DNA of 44,081 nucleotides, from the NCBI GenBank assembly GCA_023383055.1, contig JAHDYP010000039.1:1-44081 (forward strand), given 5' to 3'. The notes beneath the pieces were generated by a model. It did no database searches, was not told the origin of the DNA, and worked only from the letters and a program-made list of their open reading frames with translations. This document shows positions 1-8,166 of this stretch, in pieces. The stretch's first letter is position 1, and every line of letters starts with the position of its first letter. The DNA is from Verrucomicrobiota bacterium. Lineage in GTDB: Bacteria > Verrucomicrobiota > Verrucomicrobiia > Limisphaerales > JAHDYP01. The translations under genes were made by a program, and so were the position numbers.

Positions 1-120
1 CTTGGACTGCTGGGCATGCGGGAGCGGTTGGAAATGGTGGGCGGCGTCCTGAGAATTGAATCCGCTCCGCGTCGAGGGACCAACATCATTGCGCAGATGC
101 CCGTTCAGCGTGGCCCGCGC
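1..120 (+). CDS. Histidine kinase, C-terminal fragment (partial)
   Basis: The window opens inside a reading frame that encodes the end of a sensor kinase ATPase domain. The visible part carries a G2-box-like LGLLGMRER, then a GG turn, and an ESAPRRGTNI segment that matches the closing strand of HATPase_c domains of the NarX/DegS type. The kinase at 2473-3708 ends in the same way (LGLLGMRERTTSVGG), but the DNA is clearly different, so this is a paralogue and not a copy. The frame continues after about codon 40 into a run of glycine codons made by poly-G, so the true C-terminus cannot be read. The 5' part lies outside the window. The family call is firm; the gene boundary is not. Confidence 0.7.
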
Positions 121-280
<160 letters not shown>

Positions 281-314
281 CGATGAGGCACAGTCCGCGG
301 AAACCGCAGTTTGA

Positions 315-2126
315 ATGGCCATGACCAAGCACCTGCCCTCATCCACCTGCCCGACGACCGCGTTGCCCAAGTGTCCGACTGGCATCCAGGGGCTCGACGA
401 AATCACCGGTGGCGGTTTGCCTCGCGGGCGGCCCACGCTGGTCTGCGGCGGCGCGGGTTGCGGCAAGACGCTGCTGGCCACAGAATTCCTCGTGCGCGGC
501 GCGGCACAGTTCGGCGAGCCGGGCGTCTTCATGGCGTTCGAGGAGACGGACGCGGAGTTGAAAGCCAACGTCGCGTCGCTCGGCTTTGACCTGGCGGGCA
601 TGGTCCGGCGCAAGCAGATTGCGCTCGATAGCGTCCAGGTCGAGCGGAGTGAAATCCAGGAGACCGGCGAGTACGACCTGGAAGGTCTGTTTGTCCGCCT
701 CAATCACGCGATCGATTCCATCGGCGCCAAACGCGTGGTGCTGGACACGCTCGAAGTGCTGTTCGCCAGCCTGCCCAATGAGGGCATCCTGCGCGCCGAG
801 TTGCGCCGGCTGTTCCGCTGGCTGAAGGACAAAGGTGTGACCGCCGTCATCACGGCCGAGCGCGGGCGCGATCAACTGACGCGCCACGGGCTCGAGGAAT
901 ACGTGTCCGACTGCGTCATCCTGCTCGATCATCGCGTCCATGACCAGATCGCGACCCGCCATCTGCGGGTGGTGAAATATCGGGGCGCGCTGCATGGGAC
1001 CAACGAATTTCCCTTCCTCATCGGCGAGGAAGGCATCGGGGTGTTGCCCGTCACGTCGTTGGGGTTGAACCACCAAGTGTCCAACGAGCGGATTTCCACC
1101 GGCATCCCGCGGCTCGACGCGATGCTGAGCGGCCGGGGCTTTTTTCGCGGCAGCAGCATTCTGCTCACCGGCACACCCGGCACCGGCAAGACCAGTGTTG
1201 CCGCCTGCTTCGCCCAGGCCGCCGCCCGGCGCGGGGAGCGCGTCCTTTTCTTCTCGTTCGAGGAATCGCCCAACCAGATCATCCGCAACCTGCGCTCCAT
1301 CGGGTTGCGGCTGGAGCCTCTGGTCCGCCGCGGCTGGCTGCGGTTTCACGCGGCTCGACCCACGCTCTGCGGCCTGGAAATGCACTTGGCCACCATGTTC
1401 AAGGAGATCGCCGCGTTTCAACCCGCCATCGTCATCGTGGACCCGATCACCAGCCTGCTGACCGCCGGCACCGATTACGAAACCAAAGGAATGGTCACGC
1501 GGCTCATCGATTTCCTCAAGGGCGGCCAGGTCACTTCGCTCTTCACCAGCCTGACGCACGGCGGCCACGCGCTGGCGCAAAGTGAAATCGCCATGTCCTC
1601 GCTCATGGACGCCTGGCTCTTGTTGCAGGACCTGGAAGGCAACGGCGAACGCAATCGCGTGCTCTACGTGCTCAAGGCGCGGGGTATGGCCCATTCCAAC
1701 CAGGTCCGCGAATTCCTGATTTCCAACCGGGGCATTGACCTCGTGGACGCGTACATCGGTCCCAGCGGGGTCCTGACCGGGGCGGCGCGCGTGGCTCAAA
1801 CCGCCCGCGAGCAAGCCGATGCGCTGGCCAGCCAGCAGGAGGCCGCCCGCCACCAGCGCGAGCTGGAAAACAAGCGCGCGACGCTCGAACGCCAGATCGC
1901 CGAACTGCGCTCCGAGCATGAAGCCGACGAAGCGGAATTGCGGCGCGTGAATGCCCAGATGGACACGCGGATGCGCCTGCTGACCGCCGAGCGAACCGAA
2001 CTGGGCCGCTTGCGCCAGGCGGATGCCCTGGTCGCGGCCGGCGCGCGGAGCCAACCCAAAACCCAGCGGAGAGATGGCCGGCCTCGACCGACACCCCGCC
2101 GCTCAACCAGGACCAGGAAGTCGTGA
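315..2126 (+). CDS. kaiC: KaiC-like double-domain ATPase
   Basis: This 603-residue protein has two tandem RecA-like KaiC domains. Domain I has Walker A GGAGCGKT (residues 45-52) and the catalytic Glu pair E76-E77. Domain II has GTPGTGKT (286-293) and E316-E317. By alignment on the LLLQ...RVLYVLKARG segment, the cyanobacterial phosphosites T426, S431 and T432 correspond to S423, S428 and S429, so autophosphorylation looks possible but with serine at all three places. Residues about 495-570 are a charged heptad-like coiled-coil tail, and the end is very basic. KaiC is a hexameric ATPase/kinase that is switched by KaiB; without KaiA it usually acts as a timer or stress regulator, not a full clock. 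The gene overlaps kaiB by 4 bp (GTGA). ATG 315 or ATG 321 could be the start. Confidence 0.93.
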   Translation: MAMTKHLPSSTCPTTALPKCPTGIQGLDEITGGGLPRGRPTLVCGGAGCGKTLLATEFLVRGAAQFGEPGVFMAFEETDAELKANVASLGFDLAGMVRRKQIALDSVQVERSEIQETGEYDLEGLFVRLNHAIDSIGAKRVVLDTLEVLFASLPNEGILRAELRRLFRWLKDKGVTAVITAERGRDQLTRHGLEEYVSDCVILLDHRVHDQIATRHLRVVKYRGALHGTNEFPFLIGEEGIGVLPVTSLGLNHQVSNERISTGIPRLDAMLSGRGFFRGSSILLTGTPGTGKTSVAACFAQAAARRGERVLFFSFEESPNQIIRNLRSIGLRLEPLVRRGWLRFHAARPTLCGLEMHLATMFKEIAAFQPAIVIVDPITSLLTAGTDYETKGMVTRLIDFLKGGQVTSLFTSLTHGGHALAQSEIAMSSLMDAWLLLQDLEGNGERNRVLYVLKARGMAHSNQVREFLISNRGIDLVDAYIGPSGVLTGAARVAQTAREQADALASQQEAARHQRELENKRATLERQIAELRSEHEADEAELRRVNAQMDTRMRLLTAERTELGRLRQADALVAAGARSQPKTQRRDGRPRPTPRRSTRTRKS

Positions 2127-2476
2127 ACCGAACTGTAACCCAACCCGGGACCCGCGGCCAGGAACAGGCGCCGGCCGCCGGCCGCCGGCGCAAGTACGTC
2201 TTGCGGCTCTACGTGGCCGGGGCCACGGCGCGGTCGCGCCAGGCGATCCTGCGCGCCCGGCAACTTTGTGAAGCCGAGCTCCACCGCAACTACGAACTGG
2301 AGGTGATCGACATCTATCAACAACCGATCCTGGCGCGCGACGGCCAGATTCTCGCCACCCCCACGCTGGTCAAAGAATTTCCGAAGCCGGTGCGCCGGTT
2401 CATTGGCAACCTCTCGAACCTCACCGGCCTGTTTGTCGGGATGGATCTCGAGACCCAAGGCACCACCCGGCTTTGA
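2123..2476 (+). CDS. kaiB: KaiB-like protein
   Basis: The protein has 117 residues. Its core from about residue 24 (KYVLRLYVAG) through a helix and the segment LEVIDIYQQP, then ATPTLVKEFPKPVRRFIGNL, is a clear KaiB thioredoxin-like fold, with the cis-proline-type 'ATPTL' segment in place. KaiB binds the first KaiC ring after a change of fold and alters its ATPase and kinase state. The first 23 residues are an Arg/Ala-rich extension of unclear role, so an internal start is possible. The GTG start at 2123 lies inside the end of kaiC, and the TGA stop overlaps the TTG start of the kinase gene. This indicates translational coupling. No kaiA-like gene is visible in the window. Confidence 0.92.
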   Translation: MNRTVTQPGTRGQEQAPAAGRRRKYVLRLYVAGATARSRQAILRARQLCEAELHRNYELEVIDIYQQPILARDGQILATPTLVKEFPKPVRRFIGNLSNLTGLFVGMDLETQGTTRL

Positions 2477-3708
2477 AAACCGCCCGCCGCCAACATTCCT
2501 CGCGCCCTGCCGGCGCCGCCGCAGCCGGGCTGCCCCTCGAACTCGCAGAGCTCCGGGCCCGCCTGGCCGACGCCGAAGAAGCGCTCCGCGCCGTCCGCGC
2601 CGGCGAGGTGGATACGGTGATGGTCGCGGGCACAGCGGGCTCCCAAGTGTTCACGCTGGACGGCGCCGAGCATGCCTACCGCGTGCTCATCGAATCCATG
2701 AACGAAGGAGCGCTGACCCTGACGGCGGAAGCAGTGATTCTTTACACCAACCAGTGCTTCGCCCGAATGGTTCAACTGCCGCTGGAGCGGGTGATCGGCA
2801 GCTCCTTTTTGCGCTTTCTCTCCGCCACGGACCAACTCGCGGTGCGACGGCTCCTGAAGCGGGCGGCCAAAGCCGGCTCCAAAATCCGCTTGCTCCTGCG
2901 CGCCGGAACCGGTGCGCAACTGCCGGTGCTGATCTCGATTCGCCCGCTGACCACGCCGGGTGCCCGGGACGCGACCCTCAGCATGGTCGTGACCGACATG
3001 ACGGAGGCCCGACGCAGCGAGGAACGGCTGCGGGCCTTGTCCCACCGCCTGGTGGACATGCAGGAAACCGAGCGCCGGCGGGTGGCCGTCGAGTTGCACG
3101 AGAATATTTCCCAGCTTACCTACGCCATCCTGATGCGCTGCGACACCCTGGCGAGAACACTGCCGGCGGGGGCGCGCGCCTCCCGGGCCGAGTTGCTGAA
3201 ACTCCGCGATCTGCTCGACCAGGCGACGGAAGAAGTGCGGCGCATCGCCCAGGATCTGCGGCCGAGCGCGTTGGATGATCTGGGTCTGCTCCCGGTGCTG
3301 CGCAGGGCCTGCGAGCTGTTCGCCAAGCGCGCGTCCGTGCGGGTCAACCTGAAAGCCGTGCGAAGCATCGCCCGCCTGCCCGCCGCGGTTGAGACCGCGC
3401 TTTACCGGGTCCTCCAGGAGACCCTGCTGAATGTCGAACAGCACGCCCGCGCCCGCCACGTGACCGTCGGTCTGCGGCAGCTGGGCCGCCAGGTTCAGTT
3501 GGTCGTCACGGACGACGGAATTGGCTTCGACCCGAACCGTTACCCGGCCCGTCAAAAAGGAAAGGGCAGCCTTGGTCTCCTCGGCATGCGCGAGCGAACG
3601 ACCTCCGTGGGGGGCGCACTCGAGGTGCAATCCGCACCCGGGCGGGGCACCACCATTCGCGCGCGGATTCCGTTCGACCCCGACACCCTGGCACTGGCTC
3701 ACTCATGA
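2473..3708 (+). CDS. PAS-domain sensor histidine kinase of the KaiBC unit
   Basis: This is a soluble 411-residue kinase with no membrane segment. Residues about 22-60 form a short helical region (ELRARLADAEEALRAVRAGE) that is typical of kinases encoded beside kaiBC. A PAS domain spans about 65-178. A NarX/DegS-type dimerisation domain (HisKA_3-like) follows, with ERRRVAVELHE giving phospho-acceptor H209. The HATPase domain has N320 and H324 in the N box, DDGIGF (347-352) and GSLGLLGMRER in the G2 region. The residue after His is Glu-rich ELHEN instead of the common ELHD. It probably reads a cytosolic signal or the KaiBC state and phosphorylates the next gene's product. The start is TTG at 2473, overlapping the kaiB stop; the 3' end overlaps the regulator gene (ATGA). 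Confidence 0.9.
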   Translation: MKTARRQHSSRPAGAAAAGLPLELAELRARLADAEEALRAVRAGEVDTVMVAGTAGSQVFTLDGAEHAYRVLIESMNEGALTLTAEAVILYTNQCFARMVQLPLERVIGSSFLRFLSATDQLAVRRLLKRAAKAGSKIRLLLRAGTGAQLPVLISIRPLTTPGARDATLSMVVTDMTEARRSEERLRALSHRLVDMQETERRRVAVELHENISQLTYAILMRCDTLARTLPAGARASRAELLKLRDLLDQATEEVRRIAQDLRPSALDDLGLLPVLRRACELFAKRASVRVNLKAVRSIARLPAAVETALYRVLQETLLNVEQHARARHVTVGLRQLGRQVQLVVTDDGIGFDPNRYPARQKGKGSLGLLGMRERTTSVGGALEVQSAPGRGTTIRARIPFDPDTLALAHS

Positions 3709-4403
3709 ACACCGCGAAACGCATCACCGTGCTGTTGGCCGACGACCACACGGTGGTCCGGGAAGGGCTCCGCAGCTTGTTGGAAGCCGACGGAGATATC
3801 GAAGTCGTCGGGGAAGCGGCCACCGGCCGGGAGGCGGTGGAACTGGCGCGAAAACTACATCCGAGCGTGGTGGTCATGGACATCGCAATGCCACTGCTCA
3901 ATGGGCTGGAAGCCACCCGGCAGATCCGCAAAGCCCTCCCGGAAACACGGATCCTCATTCTCTCGGCCCACAACGATGACGCCTATGTGGAACAAGTGAT
4001 GGAGTTGGGCGCCGCGGGTTACCTGATCAAACAGACCTCGGCCCGGGTTCTGTCCCAGGCGGTGAGGGAGGTACAGCAAGGGAAAACTTTCCTGTGCCCA
4101 GCCATCGCCCGAGGCGTTCGCCGCCAGTATGGCCCATCCCCGGATCAACGGGGACTCGCCCGGCGAAAGAATCCCAGCTTGAGTTCGCGGGAGGTGGAGG
4201 TCCTCCAACTCGTTGCCGAAGGCAAGGCCAACAAACAGGTCGCGGGGGAATTGGGCATCAGCGTCAAAACGGTCGAAAAACACCGGCAGCGTTTGATGGA
4301 GAAACTGGGTATCCACGACACCGCGGGTCTGACCCGCTACGCCATGGCGGCGGGAGTCATCGAGAGCAGCGTCCGGGTGACCATAACTCAGCGTATGGGG
4401 TGA
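3705..4403 (+). CDS. NarL/FixJ-family response regulator
   Basis: A 232-residue two-domain regulator. The receiver domain (residues 6-122) has the acidic pair D13-D14, phospho-acceptor D59 in VVVMDIAMP, S84 and the K at the end of GAAGYLIK. A linker follows, then a LuxR-type helix-turn-helix (about 158-215) with LSSREVEVLQLVAEGKANKQVA and VKTVEKHR. The protein is therefore a DNA-binding output for the kinase directly upstream, with which it overlaps by 4 bp. It is the last gene of the kaiC-kaiB-kinase-regulator unit. Its targets cannot be read from the sequence. A hairpin sits exactly on its stop codon. Confidence 0.93.
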   Translation: MNTAKRITVLLADDHTVVREGLRSLLEADGDIEVVGEAATGREAVELARKLHPSVVVMDIAMPLLNGLEATRQIRKALPETRILILSAHNDDAYVEQVMELGAAGYLIKQTSARVLSQAVREVQQGKTFLCPAIARGVRRQYGPSPDQRGLARRKNPSLSSREVEVLQLVAEGKANKQVAGELGISVKTVEKHRQRLMEKLGIHDTAGLTRYAMAAGVIESSVRVTITQRMG

Positions 4404-4412
4404 ACACCCCAT
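4395..4412 (+). terminator. Short hairpin at the end of the kai operon
   Basis: ATGGGGT (4395-4401) and ACCCCAT (4406-4412) form a perfect 7-bp stem with a GAAC loop, directly on the stop codon of the response regulator. The following bases (GGCCGGCGCC, then CATTTTAG) give only a weak T-rich tail. It may end the transcript or protect its 3' end. Confidence 0.35.
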
Positions 4413-4517
4413 GGCCGGCGCCAGTCATTTTAGATATGCTCACGCCATGATACATCCGGGCCGAGTGGGCGGCGCGCGAGTCTGGTCCCGCCCACACTCA
4501 TTAGCCGTCAAGGTCTT

Positions 4518-4796
4518 ATGCTGAAAAAACTCCATGTCGACAACCTCGACACCGCCACCACGGAAGGCGAACTACGCGCCCTGTTCGCCCCGCACGGCGA
4601 AGTCGTCGAGGTCCATGTGTCCGTCGATCACGCCAGCGGCCGGACCCGCGGATTCGGTTTCGTCACCATGGCGACGCCCGAGGGCGCGCAACTGGCCATC
4701 CAAGCCCTCAGCGGCAAACTCACGGGCCGTCACACTCTCACCGTGAGCGCGGCGTGGCCGCACGAACAGAGCGCCGCCCCGGCCCGCGAACCCTGA
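4518..4796 (+). CDS. RRM-type RNA-binding protein
   Basis: A 92-residue single-domain protein. The RNP2 motif is LHVDNL (residues 5-10) and the RNP1 motif is RGFGFVTM, with the two aromatic RNA-stacking residues of RNP1 present. The babbab pattern of an RNA recognition motif is complete, and the tail (about 80-92) is Ala/Pro-rich and disordered. Such small RRM proteins are known in cyanobacteria and many Verrucomicrobia/Planctomycetes and bind single-stranded RNA, but their targets are seldom known. The gene starts 114 bp after the regulator gene and ends only 19 bp before the radical SAM gene, so it may be the first gene of the next transcript. Confidence 0.93.
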   Translation: MLKKLHVDNLDTATTEGELRALFAPHGEVVEVHVSVDHASGRTRGFGFVTMATPEGAQLAIQALSGKLTGRHTLTVSAAWPHEQSAAPAREP

Positions 4797-4815
4797 AGTC
4801 CACCCCAGCGAGAGA

Positions 4816-6294
4816 ATGAATGTATTGCTGCTCTATCCGGAATTCCCGGACACGTTCTGGAGCTTCAAACACGCGTTGAAGTTCGTCCACAAACGCGCTT
4901 CCTTGCCGCCGCTGGGCCTGCTCACCGTGGCCGCCATGCTGCCCGGGGCCTGGGCGAAACGCCTGGTGGATCTGAATGTCCGGACACTCGGCGGGCCGGA
5001 TCTCGCCTGGGCCGACCTCGTCCTCGTCAGCGGCATGATCGCCCAACGGGATTCCGCGCGCGCGCTGATCGCCCGCTGCCGGGCGGCGGGCAAAACCATC
5101 GTGGCGGGCGGACCACTCTTCACGCTCGAGCACGAGCACTTTCCCGAAGTCGACCATTTCGTCCTGAACGAGGCGGAGTCGACCCTGCCGGAATTCCTGC
5201 GTGACTTCGAGCAAGGCGCGGCGCGGCGGGTTTATGCGTCGACGGACCTGCCCGACCTCCGGCAGACGCCCGTCCCGATGTGGGAACTGGCCGAACGGCG
5301 GCGTTATGCTTCGATGAGCCTGCAGTATTCGCGCGGCTGCCCGTTCGACTGCGAGTTCTGCAACATCACTTCCATGTTCGGGCACCGGCCCCGCACCAAG
5401 ACCGCCGCGCAAGTGATCGCGGAGCTGGACAGTCTCCGGCAACTGGGCTGGCACGGCGCGGTTTTCTTCGTGGACGACAATTTCATCGGCAACAAGCGCG
5501 CGTTGAAGGAGGAATTGCTGCCGGCGCTGATTCGGTGGCAGCAAGGAAGGCGCGGCACTCCGTTCTATACCGAGGCGTCGATCAACCTGGCCGACGACGC
5601 GGAGTTGATGCGGCTGATGGTCGAGGCAGGGTTCAACCAGGTGTTCGTCGGGATCGAAACGCCCGAGGAAGCGAGCCTGGCCGAGTGCAACAAACGCCAG
5701 AACCGGGGCCGCGATCTGGTCGCCGACGTGAAGCGGATCCAGCGCGCGGGCCTCGAGGTGCAGGGCGGTTTCATTGTCGGATTTGACCACGACACGCCGA
5801 CGATCTTTCAGCGGCAGGTCGAGTTCATCCAGCAAAGCGGGATCGTCACGGCGATGGTCGGCCTGCTGCAAGCCATGCCCGGCACAAAGCTCTACCAGCG
5901 GCTGGATCGCCAGGGCCGATTGCTCGGCGACACCACCGGCGACAACGTCGATGGCACCACCAACTTCATTCCGCGGATGAACCGCGAGACGCTGCGGCAG
6001 GGCTACCGGAGTCTCCTGGAACAGCTCTACGCGCCCCGGCCGTACTACCAGCGGATCCGCACTTTCCTGCGCGAATACCACGCGCCCAGAATCTCCCGCT
6101 CCATCAACTGGGAATCGGTCATGGCCTTTGTCCGGGCCAACTTCCGCCTCGGCGTCCTGGGCCGCGAACGGTTCCATTACTGGCGGCTGCTCTGCTGGAC
6201 GCTCTTCCGCCGGCCCTCCCACTTCTCGCTCGCCGTCACGCTCTCGATCTACGGCCATCACTTCCGCAAGATCTGCCGGGTGTTGCGGCCGTGA
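4816..6294 (+). CDS. B12-binding-type radical SAM protein (DUF4070 family)
   Basis: 492 residues. The N-terminal part (1-150) resembles the cobalamin-binding domain of this family (LYPEFPDTFWSFKHAL, PPLGLLTVAAMLP) but lacks the DxHxxG cobalt-ligand motif. The radical SAM core holds C175, C179 and C182 in SRGCPFDCEFC, which bind the 4Fe-4S cluster. FFVDDNFIGN and FYTEASINLADD follow, as expected in the family that also contains the hopanoid C-2 methylase HpnP. The last 120 residues match the DUF4070 region. The product is probably a methyltransferase or other radical enzyme acting on a lipid or similar substrate. The desaturase two genes downstream makes a membrane-lipid substrate plausible, but this is inference only. 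Confidence 0.87.
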   Translation: MNVLLLYPEFPDTFWSFKHALKFVHKRASLPPLGLLTVAAMLPGAWAKRLVDLNVRTLGGPDLAWADLVLVSGMIAQRDSARALIARCRAAGKTIVAGGPLFTLEHEHFPEVDHFVLNEAESTLPEFLRDFEQGAARRVYASTDLPDLRQTPVPMWELAERRRYASMSLQYSRGCPFDCEFCNITSMFGHRPRTKTAAQVIAELDSLRQLGWHGAVFFVDDNFIGNKRALKEELLPALIRWQQGRRGTPFYTEASINLADDAELMRLMVEAGFNQVFVGIETPEEASLAECNKRQNRGRDLVADVKRIQRAGLEVQGGFIVGFDHDTPTIFQRQVEFIQQSGIVTAMVGLLQAMPGTKLYQRLDRQGRLLGDTTGDNVDGTTNFIPRMNRETLRQGYRSLLEQLYAPRPYYQRIRTFLREYHAPRISRSINWESVMAFVRANFRLGVLGRERFHYWRLLCWTLFRRPSHFSLAVTLSIYGHHFRKICRVLRP

Positions 6295-6321
6295 CCCGGA
6301 CCCCGCCAAAAGCACAATTGT

Positions 6322-6849
6322 ATGCCCGCGCGCGAATACCAGAAGGAAACGGCCTTCCTGAGGGAAGTGATCGCCTACGACGACACCGCGGAGCGCCACC
6401 AACTCGACGCGCGGATCGCCCAGGCCCAGCGCGACCAGTGCTGCGTGCGACGCGCGGTCGCGGTGATGGCCCTGCTGGCCGGGTTGGCGGTCGCGGGTCT
6501 GGGCTACGCCGCGGTGTTGCTGCCCCAAAACACGCTGAATCTCTCGCGCTTCTTCTCGCAGCCCGTCGTCAGGGCGATCTGCGCCCTGGGCCTGACGGCG
6601 CTGGGCTGCGCGGTCGCGTTCCTGCTCCTCGAGGCCGTCTATCGCTGGAGGCTTGGCGAACTGCACGGGGAATGTCGCCGGTTCGCCGCGAAGGTGATCG
6701 CGTCCCGACTGGGCCGGCCCGCGGCCGGGACGCGTCGTGCCGGTCGCGTCGATGCCGAGGCGGATGAATCCTTCACTCCAGCCGGCCCGGAGGCTCCGCG
6801 GCTCGACGCCGAGCGAAGCTCAGGGCCCTGGCGCGTGACCTATGAATGA
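6322..6849 (+). CDS. Small membrane protein, unknown function
   Basis: 175 residues. A charged N-terminal helix (1-42) is followed by two predicted membrane helices, about 45-67 (VAVMALLAGLAVAGLGYAAVLL) and about 84-107, and then a basic cytosolic tail. I do not recognise a family. It lies 27 bp after the radical SAM gene and overlaps the desaturase gene by 8 bp, so it is almost certainly co-transcribed with both. It could be an accessory or anchoring subunit for either enzyme. The overlap and codon usage like that of its neighbours support it as a real gene. Confidence 0.72.
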   Translation: MPAREYQKETAFLREVIAYDDTAERHQLDARIAQAQRDQCCVRRAVAVMALLAGLAVAGLGYAAVLLPQNTLNLSRFFSQPVVRAICALGLTALGCAVAFLLLEAVYRWRLGELHGECRRFAAKVIASRLGRPAAGTRRAGRVDAEADESFTPAGPEAPRLDAERSSGPWRVTYE

Positions 6850-7909
6850 CGCAAGCATGACTCGTGGCGAGCAGGCCCCGGATCCCACCGCCTGGAAAGA
6901 GCTGGTGGCCCCCTACCAGCGGCCGGTGGTCCGGCGCAGCGTCTGGCAGCTCATCAACACCCTGGTGCCGTATGCGGTCCTCTGGTACCTGATGTACCGG
7001 AGCCTGGCGGGGTCCTATTGGCTCACGCTGCCGCTGGCGATTCTGGCCGCCGGTTTCCTGGTGCGGGTGTTCATCATCTTCCACGACTGCGGCCACGGCT
7101 CGTTCTTCAAGTCCCGGAAAGCCAATGACATCATGGGATTCATCGCGGGCGTGCTGACCTTCACCCCCTACCGGCACTGGCGCTGGGAACACGCCCTGCA
7201 CCATGCGACCGCGGGCGATCTGGACCACCGGGGCACGGGCGATGTCTGGACCTTGACGGTGCGGGAGTATCTCGCGTCGTCACGCTGGAAACGGCTCGCC
7301 TACCGGCTGGCGCGCAATCCGGTTGTCCTCTTCGTGCTGGCGCCACTCTTCCTGTTCCTAGTCAAACAGCGCTTTCCCTCGAGCCAGGCGGGCCGGCGGG
7401 AGCGGCGTTCGGTTCATCTGACGAACCTGGCGATTGCGGGGCTGGCCGTCGCGCTCAGCCTGGTCTTCGGCTTGAAGGTCTACCTGCTGATCCAGTTGAC
7501 GGTGATGGGGGTGGCCGGTTCGGCGGGGATATGGCTGTTCTACGTGCAACATCAATTCGATGGCGTCTATTGGGCCCGCCACGATGAGTGGGATTACACC
7601 ACGGTGGCACTGCAGGGCAGCTCCTTCTACCGGCTCCCGAAGATCCTGCAATGGTTCACCGGCAACATCGGCTTCCATCACATTCATCATCTGCGGCCGG
7701 GAATACCCAACTACAACCTCGAGCGGTGTCATCGGGCGGTGCCGCTCTTTCAGACGGTGAAACCGATCACGCTGCTCTCGAGCCTCAAATCGCTCACCTA
7801 CCGGCTTTGGGACGAACAACGCCAGCGGCTGGTCGGCTACGGTCAACTGCGGGCCATCCGGCGGCAACCGCGCCCGGGCGACCGCAGCCCGGCACTCGAA
7901 CCACGCTGA
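6842..7909 (+). CDS. Membrane fatty-acid desaturase
   Basis: This 355-residue integral membrane di-iron enzyme carries all three histidine boxes: HDCGH (81-85), HALHH (117-121) and HHIHH (279-283). Hydrophobic segments at about 37-80, 160-175 and 192-232 fit the usual four-helix topology. The box pattern and FTGNIGFHHIHHLRPGIPNYNL match acyl-lipid desaturases of the DesA (delta-12-like) group, which introduce double bonds into membrane lipid acyl chains. Exact position specificity cannot be read. The ATG start overlaps the preceding small membrane protein gene. It is the last gene before a convergent intergenic region with a hairpin. Confidence 0.92.
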   Translation: MNDASMTRGEQAPDPTAWKELVAPYQRPVVRRSVWQLINTLVPYAVLWYLMYRSLAGSYWLTLPLAILAAGFLVRVFIIFHDCGHGSFFKSRKANDIMGFIAGVLTFTPYRHWRWEHALHHATAGDLDHRGTGDVWTLTVREYLASSRWKRLAYRLARNPVVLFVLAPLFLFLVKQRFPSSQAGRRERRSVHLTNLAIAGLAVALSLVFGLKVYLLIQLTVMGVAGSAGIWLFYVQHQFDGVYWARHDEWDYTTVALQGSSFYRLPKILQWFTGNIGFHHIHHLRPGIPNYNLERCHRAVPLFQTVKPITLLSSLKSLTYRLWDEQRQRLVGYGQLRAIRRQPRPGDRSPALEPR

Positions 7910-8061
7910 TCCGGTCCCATGAATCCCCCACTCACGCCGAAACGCCGCCGGACCACCCGCGGCGCCATCTTCACCCAGGGAAAAACCGGCAACCGAGCAC
8001 GCGTCGTGTCTCTCCGGGGCTGCCTACAGCCATGCTCGGGCACAAATGCCGAACAGGCGGA

Positions 8062-8093
8062 GCCCTGTGACCGTCGCCTGGCGGTCACAGGGC
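8062..8093. terminator. 12-bp stem hairpin between convergent genes
   Basis: GCCCTGTGACCG (8062-8073) and CGGTCACAGGGC (8082-8093) are perfect inverted repeats around an 8-nt loop. Another related motif, CTGTCACAGG, lies at about 8118-8127, after a GC-rich palindrome. The site sits between the desaturase gene (plus) and the Nif3-like gene (minus, ending at 8167). There is no T tract, so it may act as a bidirectional end of transcription or as an mRNA-stabilising element. The rest of 7910-8166 shows no convincing gene. Confidence 0.5.
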
Positions 8094-8166
8094 CGATCCC
8101 GGCGCCGCCCGGCGCCGCTGTCACAGGCCGTGAAGGGCGCGAAGCCCCTCGTGGGCAGCCCCCTCC

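Noticed and set aside
339..2054. Long minus-strand open frame opposite kaiC
   Set aside because: It is a mirror of GC-rich codon bias on the real gene; it has no recognisable domain, whereas the plus strand encodes a full KaiC.
4738..6666. Long minus-strand frame opposite the radical SAM gene
   Set aside because: The plus strand has the cluster-binding cysteines and family blocks; the minus frame is only a shadow with arginine-, glutamine- and proline-rich text.
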